Positions 1 to 9,079 of a DNA stretch of 64,000 nt are shown here, piece after piece. A program made the translations under genes and the position numbers. The DNA lies in the NCBI RefSeq assembly GCF_025515275.1, contig NZ_JAOPFU010000009.1, forward strand, positions 37,836-101,835, read 5' to 3'. The notes under the pieces are model-generated. The model had not been told where the DNA came from. It was given only the letters and a program-made list of their open reading frames with translations, and made no database searches. Source of the DNA: Catenovulum sp. 2E275 (GTDB lineage: Bacteria > Pseudomonadota > Gammaproteobacteria > Enterobacterales > Alteromonadaceae). Position 1 is the stretch's first letter. Every line of letters starts with the position of its first letter.

Positions 1-388
1 AGATAATATCTATTTATATACAGTTGACGATTTGCAGGGTATAGTCCAGCGCAATCAACAAAAGCGTGTGAAAGCAGCAGAAAAAGCACAGGGTATTATC
101 GAAAACGAAGTTGAAAACTATCAGCTTTGGTTAAAATCGCTTGAGTCGGTTGATTACGTAAGAAGTTACCGCGCGCAAGCCGAAAAAATAAAAGACACAT
201 TATTACAACGTGCATTGAATCAGTTAGAACAGGGTGCAGAGCCGCAAAAAGTATTAACTGAATTAAGTAATAAGTTAACAAATCAATTGGTTCATACACC
301 AACCGTGGCTTTAAGAGCAGCCGCGAGTTCAGATAATAAATGTAATATCGAATTTTTAGCCGAGCATCTTGGCGTTAATCCAGAGTAA
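1..388 (+). CDS. hemA: Glutamyl-tRNA reductase, C-terminal part (cut by window edge)
   Basis: This is the 3' end of hemA, whose product reduces glutamyl-tRNA to glutamate-1-semialdehyde, the first committed step of C5-pathway haem synthesis in the cytoplasm. The frame is open from base 2 and begins [27 protein letters not shown] is typical of the start of the HemA dimerisation helices. The rest is a charged helical tail with a LLQRALNQL stretch, as expected for the dimerisation domain. The N-terminal substrate and NADPH domains lie outside the window. It is followed 10 bp later by prfA, the usual hemA-prfA-prmC order, so co-transcription is likely. The identification rests on the tail and on this context. 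Confidence 0.9.
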   Translation, partial: DNIYLYTVDDLQGIVQRNQQKRVKAAEKAQGIIENEVENYQLWLKSLESVDYVRSYRAQAEKIKDTLLQRALNQLEQGAEPQKVLTELSNKLTNQLVHTPTVALRAAASSDNKCNIEFLAEHLGVNPE

Positions 389-398
389 AACAAAATCC

Positions 399-1484
399 AT
401 GAAAGAATCTATTATTCACAAGTTAGAACTGCTTGAAGAAAGATACGAAGAAGTTCAGGCCATGTTAGGTGATCCTGATGTTATTACTAATCAGGATAAA
501 TTTAGAGCATTATCAAAAGAATATGCTCAATTAGAAGAAGTTGTTAAAGGGTTTCGGGCTTTTAAAGACGCACAGGATAATTTAGCTGCAGCGCAAGAAA
601 TGCTTGAAGATGACGACGCTGAAATGCGTGAAATGGCGCAGGAAGAAATTAAAGCAGCTAAAGGTGTATTAGAAGATTTAGAACACGAGTTGCAAATTTT
701 ATTACTGCCTAAAGATCCAAATGACGATCGCAACTGCTTTGTTGAAATTAGAGCCGGAGCCGGTGGAGACGAAGCTGGTATATTTGCCGGTGATTTATTC
801 CGTATGTATTCACGTTTTGCTGAGCGTAAACGCTGGAAAATTGAATTAATGAGTGCTAACGAAAGCGAACAGGGTGGTTATAAAGAAGTCATTGCCCGGA
901 TTGAAGGCGACGGCGCTTATGGTTTATTAAAATTTGAATCGGGCGGTCATAGGGTTCAGCGTGTACCAGAAACTGAATCGCAAGGGCGAATTCATACTTC
1001 GGCCTGTACGGTCGCGGTATTACCGGAAGTCCCAGAAGCTGAAGCGGTGCAAATTAATTCGGCAGATTTACGTATTGATACTTTCCGTGCATCGGGCGCG
1101 GGTGGTCAGCACGTTAACCGAACCGATTCTGCGGTACGTATTACCCATATTCCAACCGGTGTTGTGGTGGAATGTCAAGACGAGCGTTCGCAACATAAAA
1201 ACAAAGCTAAAGCTATGTCGGTATTGGTTGCGCGAATTCAAGCAGCTGAAGACGAAAAACGCCGTGTAGAAGATGAATCAACCCGCCGTAATTTAGTAGG
1301 AAGTGGTGATAGATCAGAACGTATCCGCACTTATAACTATCCACAAGGGCGAATTACCGATCATAGAATCAACTTAACCTTATACAAATTAACAGATGTA
1401 ATTGAAGGCGATTTAAACTCTGTATTAGATCCGCTGGTACAAGAACATCAGGCTGATCAGTTAGCTGCATTATCAGATAACTAA
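399..1484 (+). CDS. prfA: Peptide chain release factor 1
   Basis: RF1 recognises UAA and UAG stop codons in the ribosomal A site and triggers peptide release. I place the start at ATG 399 ([20 protein letters not shown]), which gives 361 residues against 360 in E. coli. The frame is open further upstream, but that extension overlaps the end of hemA and is not family-like. The catalytic GGQ is at residues 235-237 ([11 protein letters not shown]). The stop-codon tripeptide region reads [15 protein letters not shown], that is PET rather than the E. coli PAT. The GGQ glutamine is the residue normally methylated by PrmC, whose gene follows 16 bp downstream. Confidence 0.97.
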   Translation: MKESIIHKLELLEERYEEVQAMLGDPDVITNQDKFRALSKEYAQLEEVVKGFRAFKDAQDNLAAAQEMLEDDDAEMREMAQEEIKAAKGVLEDLEHELQILLLPKDPNDDRNCFVEIRAGAGGDEAGIFAGDLFRMYSRFAERKRWKIELMSANESEQGGYKEVIARIEGDGAYGLLKFESGGHRVQRVPETESQGRIHTSACTVAVLPEVPEAEAVQINSADLRIDTFRASGAGGQHVNRTDSAVRITHIPTGVVVECQDERSQHKNKAKAMSVLVARIQAAEDEKRRVEDESTRRNLVGSGDRSERIRTYNYPQGRITDHRINLTLYKLTDVIEGDLNSVLDPLVQEHQADQLAALSDN

Positions 1485-1500
1485 TTAAGCTATTGATTTA

Positions 1501-2385
1501 ATGAGTGTTGGTACTTCACTGTTTGATTCACCGCTTAACATTGAGCAAGCTTGGCGCAGTGCCGCCAGCTTGTTAGTTAACTCAGAATCAGCCCGGTTAG
1601 ATAGCCAGTTATTATTATTACATGCACTTGAAAAAACCGAGCGCAGTTATTTATTAACTTGGCCTGAGCGGGAATTATCTCAAACTCAAATTGACCAATT
1701 TTCAGCCCTAATTAAGCAGCGTATTACCGGTGTACCGGTTGCACATTTAATTGGTAACCGAGAATTTTGGGGATTAGCTTTAGCGGTTAATGCTTCAACT
1801 TTAATTCCGCGTCCGGATACCGAAGTTATTATTGAAACTGTGTTAGATTTATATCAACACCAGCTTAATGATACGCTAAAAGCGCTCGATTTAGGCACAG
1901 GCACAGGCGCAATTGCGTTGGCGCTTAAATCCGAATGTCCAAACTGGCAAATTGATGCAGTGGAATATTCAAAGCAAGCCGCAGAATTAGCCCAGCAGAA
2001 CTCAACAGCATTAAATTTAGCAATTAATATTTATCAGGGAAGCTGGTTTGAGCCGCTAAATTTAAACCCTCAACAATATCAGTTAATTGTTTCTAATCCG
2101 CCTTATATTGAAGAAAATGATCCGCATTTGGCGCAAGGCGATGTGAGATTTGAACCCGAATCCGCATTGGTTGCTGCAAACAATGGCATGGCTGATATTG
2201 AACATATTATTGAAACTGCTCAACATTTTTTAGCCGATCAAGCTTGGCTTATTTTGGAGCATGGCTATCAGCAGGCTGGTGCGGTGCAAGCCGTATTTAA
2301 CCAGTATGCCAGCTATCAATTGGTTCAAACCATTAGTGACTTATCTGGCCAGCCTAGAATAACCCTAGCCCAATTTAAAAAATAA
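1501..2385 (+). CDS. prmC: Release factor glutamine N5-methyltransferase
   Basis: PrmC methylates the glutamine of the GGQ motif of RF1 and RF2 using S-adenosylmethionine, which raises termination efficiency. The 294-residue protein has the helical N-terminal domain, the SAM-binding loop LDLGTGTGAIAL around residues 129-140 and the catalytic NPPY at 199-202 (VSNPPYIEEND). The length is slightly above the E. coli enzyme (277). The start ATG follows prfA by 16 bp with no clear Shine-Dalgarno sequence, so a slightly later start is possible. It belongs to the hemA-prfA-prmC operon and its substrate is the product of the preceding gene. Confidence 0.96.
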   Translation: MSVGTSLFDSPLNIEQAWRSAASLLVNSESARLDSQLLLLHALEKTERSYLLTWPERELSQTQIDQFSALIKQRITGVPVAHLIGNREFWGLALAVNASTLIPRPDTEVIIETVLDLYQHQLNDTLKALDLGTGTGAIALALKSECPNWQIDAVEYSKQAAELAQQNSTALNLAINIYQGSWFEPLNLNPQQYQLIVSNPPYIEENDPHLAQGDVRFEPESALVAANNGMADIEHIIETAQHFLADQAWLILEHGYQQAGAVQAVFNQYASYQLVQTISDLSGQPRITLAQFKK

Positions 2386-2455
2386 CCTCTCTTCTTTACT
2401 AATCCGATTGATTTTTTGATTATTTTCTTGTGGGTTTAATATTTCTCATCTAATT

Positions 2456-2484
2456 TAATAATTAGGAAAAATTCCTAATTATTA
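2456..2484 (+). repeat. Perfect 13-bp inverted repeat upstream of the HD-GYP gene
   Basis: TAATAATTAGGAA at 2456-2468 and TTCCTAATTATTA at 2472-2484 form a perfect hairpin with a 3-nt AAA loop. It ends 16 bp before the ATG at 2501 and is not followed by a T-run, so it is a poor terminator for prmC. It could be an operator or a 5'-UTR stem near the ribosome binding region. Confidence 0.6.
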
Positions 2485-2500
2485 GCTGGGACCTGCTGTT

Positions 2501-4069
2501 ATGAACGATGATTTTTTATTTTTTGAAGAAGAGCTAGAAGATACTCCATTAAGTGAAAACCCAAACATTCAGAAATGGAAAATCATTATTGTTGATGATG
2601 AAGAAGAAGTACATGCGGTTACTAAATTGGCATTAAGTGACTTCACCTTTCATAATAAAGGATTAGAGTTTATTAGTGCTTATTCAGGAGAAGAAGCTAA
2701 ACAAACCATTTTAGCTCACCAGGATGCAGCAGTTATCTTACTCGATGTTGTTATGGAAACAGATGATGCAGGACTCAAAGTAGTTGATTTTATTCGTAAT
2801 CAGGCAAATAACCATTTTGTCAGAGTGATTTTAAGAACCGGTCAACCCGGTCAGGCACCAGAGCGTCAGGTAATTGTTAATTACGATATTAATGACTATA
2901 AATCAAAAACTGAGCTAACTGCACAAAAACTTTTTACAGTAGTGATGTCTAGTTTGCGTTCTTATCGCGATATTATGGCACTCGAAAAAAACCGGGCAGG
3001 ACTTGAAACTATTATCCAAGCATCAGCTAATTTATTTAGTAATCATTCAATGGAAAGTTTTATTCAAGGGCTTTTACGTCAGTTGACTTCTATTATTTCT
3101 TGTTCAGATGAAGCTATGTATATTACTTCTTTAGTTGCTGATGATGAAACCGGAGATGGACAGTTAGTGGTGGTTGCTGGGCAAGGAGAGTTTTCAGGTT
3201 TAGAAGGTAAACACTTATTTGATGTAATTGCTCAAGAACAGAAACTGGATTTTGATCAGGCGATTGCAAATAAGTCAATTGTATACGGCCATGATTATAT
3301 TATTGCATATTGTCAAAGCCGCAGTACGCGTGGTGCTTTATTATATATTTCAAATATTGCTGAAGCTTTATCTGAAACAGATAAACATTTAATTGAATTA
3401 TTTACCCAAAATGTACAAATTGCGTTTGATAATGTGTTACTGACACAGGAAATTGAAGATACTCAAAAAGAAGTCGTTTTCCGGATGAGTGAAGCTGTTG
3501 AGTGCCGCTCAAAAGAAACTGGAAACCATGTAAAAAGAGTCGCACAGTATTGTAGAGTTTTGGCTGAAAAGCTTAATTTGCCAAATGCGACTATAGAAGA
3601 GTTGGTGTTAGCCTCGCCATTACATGATATTGGTAAAATAGGTATATCAGACAAAATATTACATAAGCCAGGTAAATTAACTGACGAAGAAAGAAATATT
3701 ATGCAAAAACACGCCGAATTAGGCTATAAAATTTTGCAAAATAGTAATAAAGCAATTATTTCCGCTGGTGCTATTATTTCATTAGACCATCATGAAAAAT
3801 GGGATGGTACAGGCTATCCTAATAGAAAAAAGGCAGAAGACATTCATTTATATGGACGAATTGTTGCAATAGCAGATGTTTATGATGCCCTTAGAAACGA
3901 ACGGTGTTATAAAAAAGCTTGGTCAGTCGCAGATACTTTAGAACATATTGAGGAGCAAAGTGGTAAACATTTTGATCCTCAATTAGTAGATATCATGCTT
4001 ACTCATATTAATGAGTTTGAAAAGATTCTCTTAGAGTTTCCAGACACAGAAGAAGCTCAATTTGGTTAA
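2501..4069 (+). CDS. Response regulator with DUF3369 and HD-GYP domain (c-di-GMP phosphodiesterase)
   Basis: A predicted two-component response regulator whose output is hydrolysis of cyclic di-GMP. Residues 25-150 form a receiver domain with acidic residues D32/D33 and the phospho-acceptor D82 (ILLDVVM). Residues of about 160-320 match the DUF3369 linker type. The C-terminal HD-GYP domain has H343, the HD pair H375-D376 (LHDIGKIG) and the signature HHEKWDGTGYP at 430-440, so the active site looks complete. No histidine kinase is adjacent, so its partner must be elsewhere. A 13-bp inverted repeat lies just before the start. The gene is convergent with panB, and their stop regions overlap by 4 bp. 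Confidence 0.93.
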   Translation: MNDDFLFFEEELEDTPLSENPNIQKWKIIIVDDEEEVHAVTKLALSDFTFHNKGLEFISAYSGEEAKQTILAHQDAAVILLDVVMETDDAGLKVVDFIRNQANNHFVRVILRTGQPGQAPERQVIVNYDINDYKSKTELTAQKLFTVVMSSLRSYRDIMALEKNRAGLETIIQASANLFSNHSMESFIQGLLRQLTSIISCSDEAMYITSLVADDETGDGQLVVVAGQGEFSGLEGKHLFDVIAQEQKLDFDQAIANKSIVYGHDYIIAYCQSRSTRGALLYISNIAEALSETDKHLIELFTQNVQIAFDNVLLTQEIEDTQKEVVFRMSEAVECRSKETGNHVKRVAQYCRVLAEKLNLPNATIEELVLASPLHDIGKIGISDKILHKPGKLTDEERNIMQKHAELGYKILQNSNKAIISAGAIISLDHHEKWDGTGYPNRKKAEDIHLYGRIVAIADVYDALRNERCYKKAWSVADTLEHIEEQSGKHFDPQLVDIMLTHINEFEKILLEFPDTEEAQFG

Positions 4070-4815
4070 GGGTACTGTTTCGTTTCAACCTCGGTTTTAT
4101 ATTGGCTGGCTACTTTTAAAATCGTATCGCTGACATGCGCATACTGTTTTGAAAATGGCGGCCAATAATCACCAATGCCTAGCGCATCGTTAATTACTAA
4201 TACTTGCCCATCAGTTTGCCCGCCAGCGCCAATTCCTATGGTTGGAATGGTTAATGCCTGAGTTAATTTTTCTCCTAATTCAGCCGGAACATGCTCAATT
4301 ACTATCATACCTGCACCGGCTTGTTGTAATTGAATCGACTCTTGTAAAATTTGCTCAGCTTCGGCTGCATCTTTACCCACTTTTTTAAAGCTGGTTGCTT
4401 TTTGTGGGGTTAAACCGGTATGAGCACATACCTCAATGCCAGCCTCGGTAATGGCTTGTACTGCTTGATAATATGGGCCTTCTAACTTTACGCTATCGGC
4501 TCCGGCAGTAATAATGCGTTTGGCATTGTCCACTGCATCTTCAACGGTTTCGTAAGACAAATGCGGTAAATCACCAATAATATGTGTATTTGGCGCACCG
4601 CGGCGAACCGCTGCAATATGATAAACCATGTGATCCATAGTGACATCACGCGTGCTGGAAAACCCCATTTCAACCATACCAACCGAATCGCCAACTAAAA
4701 TAATTGGAATTCCGGCTTGCTCAATACTGCGTGCAACCGGGCAATTATAAGCCGTTAACATGCTAATGCGGCTAACGCCTTTTAATTGTTGAAGTTGTTT
4801 AAGTGTTTGTCTCAT
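4066..4815 (-). CDS. panB: PanB-family ketopantoate hydroxymethyltransferase
   Basis: PanB transfers a one-carbon unit from methylene-tetrahydrofolate to 2-oxoisovalerate to make ketopantoate for pantothenate and CoA. The 249-residue protein has family motifs: LVGDSVGM near residue 40, DLPHLSYETVEDA near 102, SVKLEG near 129 and PTIGIGAGGQTDGQ near 199. It is a little shorter than E. coli PanB (264), with divergence in the loop after CAHTGLTPQ. PanC and PanD are not beside it, which is unusual because panB and panC are often linked. It may therefore be a divergent paralogue, with the true panBC elsewhere. The assignment to the superfamily is firm; the exact substrate is less so. Confidence 0.85.
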   Translation of the reverse strand: MRQTLKQLQQLKGVSRISMLTAYNCPVARSIEQAGIPIILVGDSVGMVEMGFSSTRDVTMDHMVYHIAAVRRGAPNTHIIGDLPHLSYETVEDAVDNAKRIITAGADSVKLEGPYYQAVQAITEAGIEVCAHTGLTPQKATSFKKVGKDAAEAEQILQESIQLQQAGAGMIVIEHVPAELGEKLTQALTIPTIGIGAGGQTDGQVLVINDALGIGDYWPPFSKQYAHVSDTILKVASQYKTEVETKQYP

Positions 4816-5048
4816 AAAAATTAAACAAATAGCCTAGTGATAACGGCTAAGGATACTCTTTTTAGTTAAAAAATAAAAATTAAATCCTGCAAGCTCAGGT
4901 TTAACTTTTTTTATTGATAATTTATTAATCTAAATGGGATGAAATACAAAAACTGACAAAGCGTTCACAGGTTTTAATGATGAAGATGGCAGAGCTAATT
5001 TGTTTGGATTAAGTTGAGAGTTCAATTTTAAAAGATTAAGGAAGTGTT

Positions 5049-5492
5049 ATGAAAAAAGTCAGACTGATTGCATTTACCCTAGTATGCGCAACAACCTCAG
5101 CATTTTTATCAGCCGAATCTTTGCAGCATACAGAGCAAAAAAAGGAACATCAGCAAAAACTCAATCATGCTCAGCAAGTCCAGCAACAAAATATGGATGA
5201 ACGCGAAGCTCATATTAGAAAGCAGCAGGAGAAAAAAGAGCAGGCTTATTTAAAGCAAATGGATGAGCAAGAATTAAAAGTTAAGCAGTCGCACCAGCAA
5301 AAAATTAATGAAATGCGTCAAAATCAGCAAACCACTCAAAATGAGCGCCAGCAAATGATTGAAGAAAACGAACATGCGGCACAGGCTGAATTACAAAAAC
5401 GTCAGCAACAGCAATTACAAAAGCGACAAGAACAGGAAGAAAAGCTAGAGCAAAAATTAGATAAAAAGCTGGAAAATGAACAACTCAATTAA
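5049..5492 (+). CDS. Periplasmic glutamine-rich coiled-coil protein of unknown function
   Basis: I do not recognise a characterised family. The 147-residue product starts with a signal peptide (MKKVRLIAFTLVCATTSAFLSA), so export to the periplasm is expected. Everything after residue 24 is a highly charged helix very rich in Gln, Glu and Lys, with heptad-like runs such as QQQQLQKRQEQEEKLEQ, predicting a long coiled coil. No cysteine, lipobox or enzymatic motif is present. The start ATG follows TAAGGAAGTGTT, a good ribosome binding site. It stands alone between panB (opposite strand) and a membrane protein gene. Low-complexity composition makes homology searches unreliable for this protein. Confidence 0.75.
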   Translation: MKKVRLIAFTLVCATTSAFLSAESLQHTEQKKEHQQKLNHAQQVQQQNMDEREAHIRKQQEKKEQAYLKQMDEQELKVKQSHQQKINEMRQNQQTTQNERQQMIEENEHAAQAELQKRQQQQLQKRQEQEEKLEQKLDKKLENEQLN

Positions 5493-5533
5493 ATCCACCC
5501 ATTGGCTAAGTTAATAAAGCTAGCTGAATAAAT

Positions 5534-5555
5534 ACAGGGTATATCGCCCTGTTTT
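5534..5555 (+). terminator. Weak intrinsic terminator after the coiled-coil gene
   Basis: ACAGGG (5534-5539) and CCCTGT (5547-5552) form a 6-bp GC-rich stem with a 7-nt loop, followed by a short TTT. It lies 42 bp past the stop codon at 5492 and before the next gene at 5634. The short T-run makes it weak. Confidence 0.5.
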
Positions 5556-5633
5556 AAATTATAAAATAATTGCAAAATATACGGTTATCCTTAATGATAG
5601 GCAGCTTCAAAAATACAAGCTAAGGAATAACGT

Positions 5634-5999
5634 ATGAATAATTTTGAACATGGAAAAGATCCATATACAGGTTTATCGGTAAGAGATGATGCCGCCAAAA
5701 CAAATGCTCTAATTGCTTATGGATTAATGGTTGCGGGTTTATTTACCGGCATATTTTGGTTTATTGGTGCATTTTGGGCGATGGTAAAAAGCAGTGAAGC
5801 CAGGGGCACATTATTTGAAGACCACTACACTAATATCTCAAAAATATTTTGGTGGGGATTGTTTTTTACCATCATTGGTTTTATCACTATTTTTATTGTG
5901 ATTGGTTATTTTATTTTATGTATCGTCTGGATTTGGTCAGTATTTAAAATTGTAAAAGGGTTAGCCAAAATTACCTCTAATAAATCTTATTATCCCTAA
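5634..5999 (+). CDS. Small membrane protein resembling the DUF4870 family
   Basis: A 121-residue protein with about three hydrophobic segments, near residues 25-50, 72-92 and 88-112. It starts with a soluble stretch (MNNFEHGKDPYTGLSV). The pattern of a first helix, a short charged loop containing a HYTNISKIFWWGL motif and then paired C-terminal helices resembles DUF4870-type inner-membrane proteins, whose function is unknown. A ribosome binding site (AGCTAAGGAATAACGT) precedes the ATG. It is monocistronic by spacing: a terminator-like hairpin lies upstream and 78 bp separate it from the flavoprotein gene. Confidence 0.7.
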   Translation: MNNFEHGKDPYTGLSVRDDAAKTNALIAYGLMVAGLFTGIFWFIGAFWAMVKSSEARGTLFEDHYTNISKIFWWGLFFTIIGFITIFIVIGYFILCIVWIWSVFKIVKGLAKITSNKSYYP

Positions 6000-6077
6000 A
6001 TTTCCCCATTAAGCCGTTGAGTTAGGTATAATCTGCGCTAGTTTTAACGGTTTAATTAATGGGTTAATAGGTAAAAA

Positions 6078-7262
6078 GTGAAACAATTTGATGTCATCAT
6101 CATAGGTGCAGGCGCAGCCGGTTTAATGTGTGCCGCTACGGCGGGCTATCGCGGTAAGCAGGTAGCTGTGCTAGATATGGGTAAAAAAGCAGGTCGAAAA
6201 ATATTAATCAGTGGTGGTGGCCGCTGTAACTTCACTAATGAAAATGCCAGTCCGGCTAACTATCTTTGTAAAAATCCACACTTTGTAAAATCCTGTTTAA
6301 GCCGTTATACCCAACAAGATTTTATTGAATTGGTTGACCGCCACGGTTTAGATTATCATCACAAAACATTAGGCCAGCTTTTTTGCGATAACAGTGCACA
6401 GGATATTGTTGATATTTTATTAACCGAATGCGAGTGGGCTGGCGTCGAGGTTATTCTGCGTAGCGAAGTGATTAACGTGTCTAAAACCGCGGATAATTAT
6501 TTATTAGAAACCTCAAGCGGTGAATATACTTGCCAATCTTTAGTGGTTGCCAGTGGCGGCTTAACCATGCCAAAACTAGGCGCATCGCCAATTGGTTATA
6601 AAATAGCTGAACAATTTGGTTTAACTGTACTACCCACTACAGCTGCACTTGTGCCTTTTACTTTGCACGATCATGACAAAAAAAGGTTTGATGGTTTATC
6701 CGGCATCAGCATTGACTGCTTAGTTTCTAGTGAAAATGGTCAGCGTTTTCGTGAGAATATTTTATTCACCCATCGTGGTTTATCCGGCCCGGCTATTTTA
6801 CAAATATCCTCGTATTGGCAAGCAGGCCAAGCTGTCACCATTAATTTATTACCAGATAATCGTTTAATTGAGTTAATCGAAAACTGGCGTAAAGACAGCC
6901 CTAAAAAGTCGCTTAAAAACTGCCTTAATCAAATATTACCCGGCCGTTTTATTGATACCTTAATTGCTGAACAGGCGATTCCAGATAAAGCTGTGAATCA
7001 GCTCAGCCATAGTGAAATCAAGCAACTTGATGAATATTTTCATCAATGGACAATTAAACCAAACGGCACAGAAGGCTACAGAACCGCCGAAGTAACATTA
7101 GGTGGGGTCGATACCGATGAACTCAGTTCAAAAACTTTTGAAGCCAAAAAGTCTGCGGGTTTATATTTTATTGGTGAAGTAACCGATGTGACCGGCTGGC
7201 TAGGCGGCTACAATTTCCAATATGCTTGGAGTAGCGGTGTCGCTTGTGGGCTAGCGGTTTAA
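6078..7262 (+). CDS. yhiN: YhiN/HI0933-family NAD(P)/FAD-dependent flavoprotein
   Basis: A 394-residue predicted flavoprotein of the HI0933/YhiN family (BaiN-like), cytosolic, with no firmly known physiological substrate. The N-terminus carries the FAD-binding Rossmann motif VIIIGAGAAGLM (residues 6-17), followed by GRKILISGGGRCNFTN, a family hallmark. The C-terminus has DVTGWLGGYNFQYAWSSG, also highly conserved. The start codon is GTG at 6078 after a purine-rich AGGTAAAAA. The stop codon TAA (7260-7262) is directly followed by the left tip of a Tn7-like element, so the conserved 3' end of this gene is the probable attachment site. The coding sequence appears intact. I recall yhiN-type genes being reported as targets of other Tn7-like elements, but this needs checking. 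Confidence 0.9.
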   Translation: MKQFDVIIIGAGAAGLMCAATAGYRGKQVAVLDMGKKAGRKILISGGGRCNFTNENASPANYLCKNPHFVKSCLSRYTQQDFIELVDRHGLDYHHKTLGQLFCDNSAQDIVDILLTECEWAGVEVILRSEVINVSKTADNYLLETSSGEYTCQSLVVASGGLTMPKLGASPIGYKIAEQFGLTVLPTTAALVPFTLHDHDKKRFDGLSGISIDCLVSSENGQRFRENILFTHRGLSGPAILQISSYWQAGQAVTINLLPDNRLIELIENWRKDSPKKSLKNCLNQILPGRFIDTLIAEQAIPDKAVNQLSHSEIKQLDEYFHQWTIKPNGTEGYRTAEVTLGGVDTDELSSKTFEAKKSAGLYFIGEVTDVTGWLGGYNFQYAWSSGVACGLAV

Positions 7263-7333
7263 TGATTTAATGAAAATAAAACGAAGACAATTGAAATTGC
7301 ATCGAAGACAATTGAAATCACACAGAAGACAAT
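7263..7333 (+). repeat. Left end of the Tn7-like element with three TnsB-type sites
   Basis: After the 8-bp tip TGATTTAA come three 20-bp direct repeats at an exact 21-bp period: TGAAAATAAAACGAAGACAA (7271-7290), TGAAATTGCATCGAAGACAA (7292-7311) and TGAAATCACACAGAAGACAA (7313-7332). The shared core is GAAGACAAT. Tn7 also has three TnsB sites at its left end, although there they are spaced apart. The sites overlap no gene and lie between the yhiN stop and hsdM. Confidence 0.88.
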
Positions 7334-7348
7334 CTCCGAGTAAACCAT

Positions 7349-7385
7349 GTACTAAAAAGGCTTAATTTATTGAAAGTTAAGCCTT
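7349..7385 (-). terminator. Intrinsic terminator of the restriction operon (minus strand)
   Basis: Read on the minus strand, AAGGCTTAA (7385-7377) and TTAAGCCTT (7365-7357) form a 9-bp stem with an 11-nt loop, and the stem runs into TTTTTAG. It lies 53 bp beyond the hsdM stop codon and would end hsdR-hsdS-prrC-hsdM transcription before it reaches the transposon end and yhiN. Confidence 0.75.
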
Positions 7386-7437
7386 AAATATTGTCATCAT
7401 TTTATTGTTAATGAAAATTAATATATAAAATCTATAG

Positions 7438-9063
7438 TTATCTGGGCAACAAAGGCAAACCTAGTTCTTTGAGGAAGCTATTGTGCTTATCTAAGGCTTT
7501 ATTGATATCTTTTTCAATCTCAACTAACTTTTCATGCTCTGCTTGTAAATCCACCTTAGCTTCTGCTTTAGCTGTGCTTACATATCGCGAGATATTCAAG
7601 TTGAAATCATTCTTCTCGATCTCTTCCATTGAGACTCGGCGAGAATAGCGTTCTTCTTGCTCTCTAAATCTATAGGTATCGACTATCTTTTGAATATCTT
7701 CTGGGCGAAGCTTATTCTGGCGTTTACCCTTTTCGAAGTTCTCTTCATCACTAGCATTGATAAACAAAACATCATTGTACTTCTTGCATTTTTTTAGTAC
7801 GAGAATACAAACAGGGATACCCGTTGAGAAAAACAGATTAGAAGGTAAACCGATAACAGTATCAATGTGCCCATCTTTTAATAGCTTGCTGCGTATACGT
7901 TGTTCCGCCCCACCTCTAAACAAGACACCATGAGGCAAAATAATAGCCATCGTGCCTTCATCACTTAAAAAGTGGAAACCATGCAATAGAAAAGCAAAAT
8001 CAGCCGCAGATTTAGGGGCTATACCGTGATTTTTGAAACGGAAATCTTCTTTAAACTCAGCTCTGTCAGATTCCCATCGATAACTAAATGGTGGGTTAGC
8101 GACTACAGCATCAAACTTAAGCTTTTTAGCTGGGTTCTTTTCATTAAGTAGATCCCAATCATTGAATAACGTATCACCATGAAAAATATCAAATTCAGTA
8201 TCTTTTACTCCATGAAGCAACATGTTCATACGAGCTAAGTTATAGGTGGTGATATTTTTTTCTTGTCCGTAAATCTTACCGATGCTACCACCAGCAGACG
8301 TGATATGTTTACGTACATTCAATAGCAAAGAACCTGAACCACAAGTAAAGTCCAAAACTCGGTTTAAGTTCCTTTTTTTACCCATCTTTGGTTCTTGACT
8401 GTCTAATGTGACAATCTCGGAAAGGATAGTTGATATTGGTTGCGGAGTATAAAACTCGCCAGCCTTTTTACCACCATTGGCAGCAAACTCACCAATCAAG
8501 TATTCGTAAGCATCCCCTAAAATATCAGTATCAGTAGAGAACTGAGCAATACCTTCAGATACCTTTTGGATAATATTACATAGCTTTGTATTACGATCTG
8601 ATGGCTTTTTCCCTAACTTTTCTGAATTTAAATTTATCTCGGAGAACAAGCCTTGAAAGCTACTATTAAAGCTTTCATTTTCAATGTATTTGAACCCTTC
8701 CTCTAGCGTTTTGAGCAACTCATCATCTTGCACTCTCGCCATTTCAGCGATACTAGACCACAGATGCTCAGGCTTGATAATATAATGCAATTTACGGCGC
8801 ATTTGTTTTTCGAAAGATGGGACGTCGACAGGGTTATGCTTATACCAAATAGCTAAAGGTGCCGATTTACTATCCTTATCAAGCACTGGATAGTCTCGAC
8901 CTAACTCTTTCTTAGCTGCGGTTTCAAAGTTATCAGATAAGTAACGTAAAAACAGAAAAGAAAGCATATAGTCACGGAAATCATCAGCATTCATTGCACC
9001 ACGCAAAGTGTCCGCGATATCCCACAGAGTTTTACCTAATTTATTTAATTGCTCTTGAGTCAT
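7438..9063 (-). CDS. hsdM: Type I restriction-modification methyltransferase subunit HsdM
   Basis: HsdM methylates adenines (N6) in the target sequence as part of an M2S methylase or R2M2S restriction complex. The 541-residue protein has the N-terminal helical HsdM domain (LWDIADTLRG, residues 13-22), the conserved EFYTP (203-207), the SAM-binding loop LDFTCGSGSL (237-246) and the catalytic NPPF (323-326). C-terminal helices are suitable for contacting HsdS. It is the last gene of the minus-strand operon, starting 16 bp after the prrC stop codon. Catalytic motifs are intact, so the methylase should be active. Placing hsdM last is unusual because hsdM often comes first. Confidence 0.95.
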   Translation of the reverse strand: MTQEQLNKLGKTLWDIADTLRGAMNADDFRDYMLSFLFLRYLSDNFETAAKKELGRDYPVLDKDSKSAPLAIWYKHNPVDVPSFEKQMRRKLHYIIKPEHLWSSIAEMARVQDDELLKTLEEGFKYIENESFNSSFQGLFSEINLNSEKLGKKPSDRNTKLCNIIQKVSEGIAQFSTDTDILGDAYEYLIGEFAANGGKKAGEFYTPQPISTILSEIVTLDSQEPKMGKKRNLNRVLDFTCGSGSLLLNVRKHITSAGGSIGKIYGQEKNITTYNLARMNMLLHGVKDTEFDIFHGDTLFNDWDLLNEKNPAKKLKFDAVVANPPFSYRWESDRAEFKEDFRFKNHGIAPKSAADFAFLLHGFHFLSDEGTMAIILPHGVLFRGGAEQRIRSKLLKDGHIDTVIGLPSNLFFSTGIPVCILVLKKCKKYNDVLFINASDEENFEKGKRQNKLRPEDIQKIVDTYRFREQEERYSRRVSMEEIEKNDFNLNISRYVSTAKAEAKVDLQAEHEKLVEIEKDINKALDKHNSFLKELGLPLLPR

Positions 9064-9079
9064 CTTAATATATCTCTAC

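Noticed and set aside
588..1000. RF1 stop-codon tripeptide PET instead of PAT
   Set aside because: I believe this variant is common in other bacterial RF1 proteins, so it is not evidence of altered stop-codon use.
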